Position numbers and translations under genes: made by a program. Under the pieces are notes generated by a model. The model saw only the letters and a list, made by a program, of their open reading frames with translations, searched no databases and was not told the DNA's origin. DNA of 64,000 nt from Atherix ibis (Eukaryota; Arthropoda; Insecta; Diptera; Athericidae), in assembly GCA_958298945.1 (NCBI GenBank), contig OY282605.1, forward strand, positions 26,080,811 to 26,144,810, read 5' to 3'. Positions 58,640-64,000 of this stretch are shown one piece after another (position 1 is the first letter of the stretch; each line of letters starts with the position of its first letter).

Positions 58640-59620
58640 TGCAATTATTTCTAGACATTTGCGAACACAAAAATGGGAAACCGTTTTCCAATAGATGGCG
58701 CCAACAGTTAATGCTGTTTCAAAACATCTGTCAACAACTCCTTATCATTCATTCCATTTATGACTTTTTATCGACGTTGTATATTTTTTTCTGCAATTTG
58801 AGCCAAATAAGTTTGAAGATGCAGAATTGGGGGTATTACTGGATACCCATCCATGTCAAATGTAAAAAAGAACTTGCAGATTCATTGGGCGTGACTTAGA
58901 AAGCCATTTTCTGTTATTTGAAAGCCTTGAGAATGATCGAAAAGTAAGGAAATTGGGTGCGATATTAGTTAAAGCTGAGAGACGTCGAACAGCGTTTTTT
59001 TACAGCTGTTCCAACGGCCGAAAAGGAAGGGTTTTCTGTATCGTATTGTGATTGGCAATGAAAAGTGGATCTGTTATTGTACGATAATCCAAAGCGAAGA
59101 AAATCGTGAGGGCACTGCGGCCTCATGCTATGTATTTGGTGGGACTAGCTCGGCGTGGTACAATATATTATGAGCTGTTGCAAAACCAGGTGAAACTATC
59201 ACAGGAGCTCAGTATCAAACACAACTGATGCGTTTGAGCCGAAAATTAAAGAAAAAAAAGGGAACAATATGAGCAAAGACACGACAAAGTGATTTTGCAG
59301 TATGACAACGCTCGGCCACATGTTGTTAAAGTGGTTAAAACCTACCTAAAAACACTGAAATGGGACGTCCTGTCCTACCTGCCATATTGTCCAGACATTT
59401 TCCCTTCTGACTTCCACCTTATCCGTTCGTTGACACGTGGCTTGACTGAGCAGCACTTCTGATATTACGAAGAGTCCAAAAATTGGTTGAATTCGTAGAT
59501 CGCCTCAAAAGACGACATGGAATCCGTATGCTGCCAGAATAATGAGAAAAAATTGTGGTTAGCAATGTGCAAATTATCCCGTTACGTAACTTGTATGTTA
59601 GTATCTTTTAGACATTCAGG
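58640..59620 (+). pseudogene. Mariner transposase relic, plus strand
   Basis: Broken plus-strand frames carry KELADSLGVT near 58870-58895 (HTH), GNWVRYxLKLRDVERR near 58950-59000 (WVPHELKPRDVERR block), YDNPKRRKS near 59085-59105, LCIWWDxLGVV near 59130-59155, and HVVKVVKTYLKTLKWDV near 59315-59370 (after the second Asp region). It ends around RMLPE, then KIVVSNVQ near 59530-59570. The blocks match those of the mariner at 27271-28306 and of full mariners, so the core retained here is the part lost there. It is heavily mutated with stops throughout. Confidence 0.75.
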
Positions 59621-59720
59621 ACAAGTTTCAACCTTTTCGGGTAACGCTATGACCCTATAGAGTGTAATAAGTGCAACTATGTTTTTGCAGTGCGTTACGA
59701 AAAATTGATCGCAAGATGAC
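59620..59720 (+). other. Leader-like segment of the second mariner type
   Basis: Contains GACCCTATAGAGTGTAATAAGTG and GTGCGTTACGAAAAATTGA, matching the leaders near 27218 and 43690. It precedes an HTH-derived array. Confidence 0.55.
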
Positions 59721-59749
59721 GCCCTTTCAAGTTGCAACGTGTCTATTGA

Positions 59750-60760
59750 AAATTTTTAAAACATTTTCTGAGAGCTGAGAAGCTCTGAAAAAAAACTCGC
59801 TAAGAAAGACCTTCGAAATTTTAATAAAAAAGTGTCACGGCTGAGAGATCCTGCCGATTATTATTAAAGCTGATGAGTGAGTGCTTAAAAGGCTCTGTAA
59901 TAAACTTTAATATTTTTTGGTGGCATAAAACATTTTTTGACAGCCGAGAATCTTTGAAAAACGAATTTGGCAAGGAAGGCCATAACATCAAGATTTAATG
60001 ATATTGTGGAACGAGCTTTATATATGATGCTGATGAGTGAATGCTTGAAAGGCTCAGTAATCAGCTTCAATATTTTTCGGTGGTATAAAGCATTTTTGAA
60101 GGCTGTAGAGCACTTTTCGAAAAGCAGTAGAGATAAACCAAATTTAAAAAAGCTTTCAATTTTAGTTAATTTTCAACATCGAAAATTAATGAAAATGTAC
60201 AACGGCTAAGGGCTCCTGCCGATTATCATTGAAGCTGATGATTCAGAGTTCGAAAGGGTCACGGTGGCATAAAACATTTTTTGCGAGCCGGAAAGCTTTG
60301 GAAAATGATCTCGCTAAGAAAGGTCCCAAGTATAGAGAATTAATGAAATTGTGAAACGGGTGAGACTCTTCCGATTAACAATATTTTGACTCAGTAATCA
60401 GCTTCAATAAAAAAATGTTTTTGAAGACTTTAGAGCATTTTTCGAAAAGCAGTAGAGATAAACCAAATTTAAAAAAGCCTTCAACATCAAAATTTTAATG
60501 AAAATGTCGAAGGGGTGAGGGCTCTCATTAATTGGTGAGGAGTCTTTAAAAGGCTTACCAAATAACTTCAATATTTTTTGTCAATATACGTGTAGGGCAT
60601 TTTCGGAAGGCCAAGAAGCAGACGGCTAAACTACGCTTAGAAAACTGATGAAAATGTGGAACAAGTGGAGCTTTTGTGAGGTCGGATAGTTGATTTATAT
60701 TAAAGCTGATCAGTACTTCTTTAAAAGGTTAAAAAGGAGTTTTTATTAGAAAGAGGGTTC
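59750..60760 (+). repeat. Tandem array derived from a mariner transposase segment
   Basis: Five to six diverged units of about 150-185 bp follow one another. Each contains GGTGGCATAAAACATTTTTT, the coding remnant of the FRWHKxFFEG motif, followed by degraded linker sequence (NENVERVRAL) and then AAGCTGATGAGTGAGTGCTT. Units start near 59755, 59927, 60075, 60260, 60405 and 60570. Units at 60075 and 60405 share AAAAGCAGTAGAGATAAACC at 60116 and 60437, an offset of 321 bp, pointing to a two-unit higher-order repeat. A single copy of this segment occurs at 28600-28780. Confidence 0.75.
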
Positions 60761-60849
60761 CTGTTCTTCCTCAGTCTCTTTCTATCCTGATCTAAGTATA
60801 CGTGAATTGTTTCCCAAGATAAAACGAAATACTTGAAAGGATATTATTT

Positions 60850-60990
60850 TTGTACTGATCAAAGTCCGTCTAACATTTTATTATTCCCCAAAATCGAAAA
60901 CCACTTAAAAGGACTTCTCATTTTTGCCACTGCCGATAACATGCAAAGAATTGTAATCGAAGAGCTGTAGGTGATTCCAGTTGAAGCCGA
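60850..60990. repeat. Single diverged unit of the 173-bp satellite
   Basis: GATCAAAGTCCGTCT, CCCAAAATCGAAAACC and GTGATTCCAGTTGAAGCC occur in the same order and near the same spacing as in the satellite at 28868-30039. It stands alone at the end of the mariner-derived array. Confidence 0.7.
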
Positions 60991-62499
60991 TGTATAAAAA
61001 TAAAATAAAATTTTTGCAAAATAGAAAGAATCAGTCTGATTACTTTTCTGCCTGATATCCCAATTGAGAAGACTAATGAAAATACTTATTTTTGAAAATT
61101 TTATAATAAGTCTTTCTTAATCTACCGTAATTTGATTAGTTTTAAGTAGCCTTAGTTCGTGCCATTTTACCAAAACGAAATCGAAAATCATAATAGTAAC
61201 TGGAATAAATATTATTAATTTTTTTGCAATTAAGTTATTAGTTCATTCGAAGCTATTGTAAAATAAACTAATGAATTTAGTATTTCTTGTCAACGGAAAA
61301 ATTATGGAGTCAGTGATCATTTCTTGATCAGACACTATCAGAGGAAGAAACTCGATTGAATCTAATTAAATGCTTTCTAAATAGAGTTATTTTTTTTTTT
61401 TTTGATCATTTTAAATGCATGAAATAACATTAATAATACTAATCAAATTCAGATACATAATAACTATTCAGGAAAATATATAATATTCTATCTTCTTCTG
61501 AAATATGAAATAATTACGATTAAAACCATGTCCTTGTTTGCATAATTTTTCAATTAAAAGTCAACCATTAATTTATAGGCAAATTGGTTTTGACTTTTAA
61601 CTATTTCGACTACTTTTTCATATGACTGAGATATTTCAATCAACTAAAATTGACTATCGGATATATTTTCTTTTAAGTTATTTTTTTCCATTAAGATTTG
61701 ATTGAAGAATAAATGGTGATATATACAAAATGAATTAACAAAACTAATCAGAGAAGGTTGAACATTAAAACAAATTGGCCTTAAAATCAAATTTACATCT
61801 TTATTAAATTTTCAGCTATAGAGGATAATTTATGTTCAACATTTTTTTTCTCACTGATTTCATATATATACATATACCATATATGTATAAAAAAATCATT
61901 TTAAGATATACGATTTCTATTCGGTAGCATAAGATTTTTTCGGTAGAATCTCAAACCGGAGTTGGTCATCTTAAGATTTGTAGGCGGGCAGTGTGATAAA
62001 ATATTGCAGAGTGTCAGTGAACGAAAAATGTTTAGTTGTTCGAAGGTGTTGACATTTTTTAGTATTTCAAAGAACAAAAAAAAATACTATTCTATATAAA
62101 TTTTTTATTGGGAATTTAAAAAAAATGTATCAGAACTAATATAGTTTTATTATAGTTGAAGCGAATTATCTCTTTTTATTAGAATGCGTTATAATAAATT
62201 TTCATGATAGACAATTAAAAAAAAAACAGGTATTAAAATATTTTTATTATAAAATTTAAATAAAATAGGTTGTAAATTTTTTAAAAAATTAACTTTTTTT
62301 TTCTTGTATTTCAAAGTCTGATTTAAACTCTCGTACTTGAATGGAATATTAGATCCAAAATATGCAGACTATAATTCATTTTTTGGTTTGGAAAAGAAAA
62401 TTTTGTAATTTCACAAAGTTCAAATATATATATTACATAAATTTTTTTTATTTAGAACAAAATATGCCATTTTAAAAAAAATTTATATATAGATTTTTT
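60991..62499. other. AT-rich stretch, nothing recognised
   Basis: No coding-like frame, transposon motif or RNA gene recognised. Confidence 0.5.
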
Positions 62500-62635
62500 T
62501 TTACAGATATTTACAATTACAACATAATAATAAGCAAATTTGAGCAATAGTATTAATTAGCTTGAAAGGTTCTGGGGAGTAAACATCCAATGAAGTTCCT
62601 CCTGCTAGCGTGTGTTTCTGTTAAGCCTCAGTATT

Positions 62636-63190
62636 TTAGTAAATCACGCGACCAGTGACGCTTAAGTCTTCGATGGGTATTTCTAGGGAAGGAAGTGGAG
62701 GATAGTTCTTGAACAAGAGGATTATTATGATTGAGGACACGGGAACAGAACGAGATACAGCCACGTCAAAAACAAATGGGATTTTAAGATCACAATAAAT
62801 AACAGTATTGCGAACATAAAAGGGGACATCGACAATTGTACGGAGTATTTTTGATTGAAGGGATTGGATTCGACGGGAATTAGAAGGCTTAGTAGATCCC
62901 CAGAGTTCTAGTCCGTATGTCCATATGGGTTTCAGTAAGGTATTGTATATCAGTACTTTGCTGTCTATAGTAAGTTTGGAACGTTTATCTAGAAGTCGAA
63001 GTAGTTTTAGGTAACGTCTTTTTAGTTCTTGTCTTTTAAGTCTTGTATGTGAGTTCCATGTCAAGCGTTTGTCTAAGTACAGTCCTAGGTACCGAGCTTC
63101 AGTGTCTTGAGGTATGGCACTGCCATTAACGTATATGGGAGGGCATGACTCACGACGGAGAGTGAAAGTTACCTGAGTATTTACGTACAT
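62636..63190 (-). CDS. Jockey ORF2 C-terminal part
   Basis: This 184-codon frame continues the same protein after the indel. RYLGLYLDKRLTWNSH is the typical block after the palm, then LKRRYLKLLRLLDKRSKL, then the conserved LLKPIWTYGLELWGS and RIQSLQSKILRTIVDVPFYV. The terminus (about EDLSVTGRVIY) looks natural. Copies C and D show the same region in broken frames. Confidence 0.85.
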   Translation of the reverse strand: MYVNTQVTFTLRRESCPPIYVNGSAIPQDTEARYLGLYLDKRLTWNSHTRLKRQELKRRYLKLLRLLDKRSKLTIDSKVLIYNTLLKPIWTYGLELWGSTKPSNSRRIQSLQSKILRTIVDVPFYVRNTVIYCDLKIPFVFDVAVSRSVPVSSIIIILLFKNYPPLPSLEIPIEDLSVTGRVIY

Positions 63191-63797
63191 TGACTTTTAT
63201 TCTCCATCTAGTAAACCAGTTTGGGAGGGTTTGGATTTGGATTTGGAGAGTTTCGGAAGCATGTTGGGGATTTTCGCTAGATGCAAGGCAGGCCATATCA
63301 TCGGCGTATGTAGCAAAGAAGATATTAGGGCAAATTGGGATATCGGATGTGTAAATGTTGTAGAGGATGGGTCCAAGTATGCTACTCTGAGGAACCCCAG
63401 CCAATATCGGAGAGATATTGGAGAGTTCGTTGGATTCATTTACTTGGAAGTGTCGGTTGGAAAGGAATGATCTTAGGACTAGGAAATAGGTGGAAGGAAG
63501 GAACCTCTTGAGTTTCCAGAGTAGGCCCGGGTGCCAAACTGTATCAAAGGCTTGACTTATATCAAGAAACACACCGGGACAGTATGCAATGAAATCGACA
63601 ACACGATGACACTGCTGGGTAGTGGAGTGTTCGGCGCGGAAACCAAATTGGGGAATAGGAATTAAATTTGAAGATTCGAGTAAAGGATGTAAGCGGTGAA
63701 GGAGGATTTTTTCAAAGATTTTTGAGAGTAGTGGAAGGAGACTTATTGGCCTGTAGGAAGTGGGGCGGTTTATTGGTTTATTGGGCTTAGGGATCAT
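63150..63797 (-). CDS. Jockey reverse transcriptase, core (partial ORF2)
   Basis: A 215-codon open stretch with complete palm motifs including TYADD. Compared with copy C it lacks six residues after the DFIA block and has PQS for PQG. The frame runs into a small indel near 63180 that separates it from the C-terminal part at 62636-63190. The upstream part is off the window, so the true start is not seen. Confidence 0.82.
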   Translation of the reverse strand: MIPKPNKPINRPTSYRPISLLPLLSKIFEKILLHRLHPLLESSNLIPIPQFGFRAEHSTTQQCHRVVDFIAYCPGVFLDISQAFDTVWHPGLLWKLKRFLPSTYFLVLRSFLSNRHFQVNESNELSNISPILAGVPQSSILGPILYNIYTSDIPICPNIFFATYADDMACLASSENPQHASETLQIQIQTLPNWFTRWRIKVNVRKYSGNFHSPS

Positions 63798-64000
63798 TTT
63801 AATGATGGCAAATTTCTAGAGGATTGGGAAATGTGTTGTTCTAAGGATGGAGTTATATATTGTGGCAAGGAAAACTATTGCTCTTTTAGGGAGTTTTTGG
63901 AGTATATTGGAGGTAATCAGATCATAGCCAGGAGCTTTATTTTTGGGAAGGAGCTTGATTAAATTGGCACCTTTGGAAGGAGTGATTGCCTTGGGGGAAG

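Larger units (their letters stand above)
62505..64000 (-). mobile_element. Jockey-clade retrotransposon copy E, running off the window
   Basis: Minus-strand ORF2 is open in two overlapping parts (63797-63150 and 63190-62636). The first has MIPKPNKPINRPTSYRPIS, PQFGFRAEHSTTQQCHR, YCPGVFLDISQAFDTVWHPG, GVPQSSILGPILYN (Gly of PQG changed to Ser) and the catalytic FATYADDMACL. The second has TFTLRRESCPPIYVNG, RYLGLYLDKRLTWNSHTRLK and a long C-terminal domain. About 18 bp are lost after FIA relative to copy C (in-frame), and a small frameshift lies near 63170-63190. The 3' end matches copy C from about 62505; the 5' side continues beyond 64000. Confidence 0.93.

Noticed and set aside
1..64000. tRNA or rRNA genes
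   Set aside because: None recognised by eye; a covariance-model search would be needed to exclude a diverged tRNA.

Overview
The window is AT-rich arthropod nuclear DNA, almost certainly from an insect and most likely a fly. It holds one recognisable host gene and is otherwise mostly transposable-element debris and tandem repeats. The host gene is a knirps/knirps-like orphan nuclear receptor (NR0A, an arthropod-only group) on the + strand. A first coding exon at 4641-4718 encodes the first zinc finger. A second exon at 14610-15461 encodes the second zinc finger, the knirps box, a Gln/His-rich tract and two short C-terminal motifs, PIDLS (CtBP-type) and PLDL. Together they give a 309-residue repressor-type protein. 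The exons are separated by an intron of about 9.9 kb that has filled with transposons. A strong acceptor-like sequence directly before the ATG suggests a non-coding 5' exon further upstream.

Region by region: 1-4.6 kb is AT-rich flank with two decayed transposase relics. 4.7-14.6 kb is the intron, holding IS630-type relics, a jockey-clade retrotransposon, an IS630-type element nested in an older one, and a nearly intact Himar-like mariner whose right end is duplicated. 15.5-20 kb is the 3' flank of the gene with an IS630 relic, a mauritiana-type mariner, a 218-bp non-autonomous mariner, and jockey and RTE-type relics. 22.3-24.7 kb is a large minisatellite built on a 15-bp unit. 27-30.4 kb contains a mariner, a second mariner-type HTH relic, a 173-bp tandem satellite ending in a 61-bp fold-back hairpin, and a 25-bp perfect palindrome. 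31.9-33.4 kb is a jockey copy whose middle is replaced by about 0.8 kb of (GAA)n. 36.1-37.4 kb is a mariner with TA target duplications and a single frameshift. 37.9-40.1, 47.7-49.4 and 62.5-64 kb are further jockey copies. 41.8-43.1 kb is a full-length but catalytically broken mauritiana-type mariner. 44.4-47.4 kb holds two stacked R1-like ORF2 fragments. 53.9-54.9 kb is the longer relative of the 218-bp element. 58.6-61 kb holds a mariner relic followed by a tandem array made from a mariner transposase segment.

The genes here do not form an operon or pathway. The receptor is the only evident cellular gene. The transposons record several waves of activity: old IS630 relics, then mariner and jockey copies, then local amplification and fold-back rearrangement. 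No rRNA, tRNA, CRISPR or bacterial genes were recognised. Family assignments rest on reading translated motifs by eye; no alignments or searches were run.
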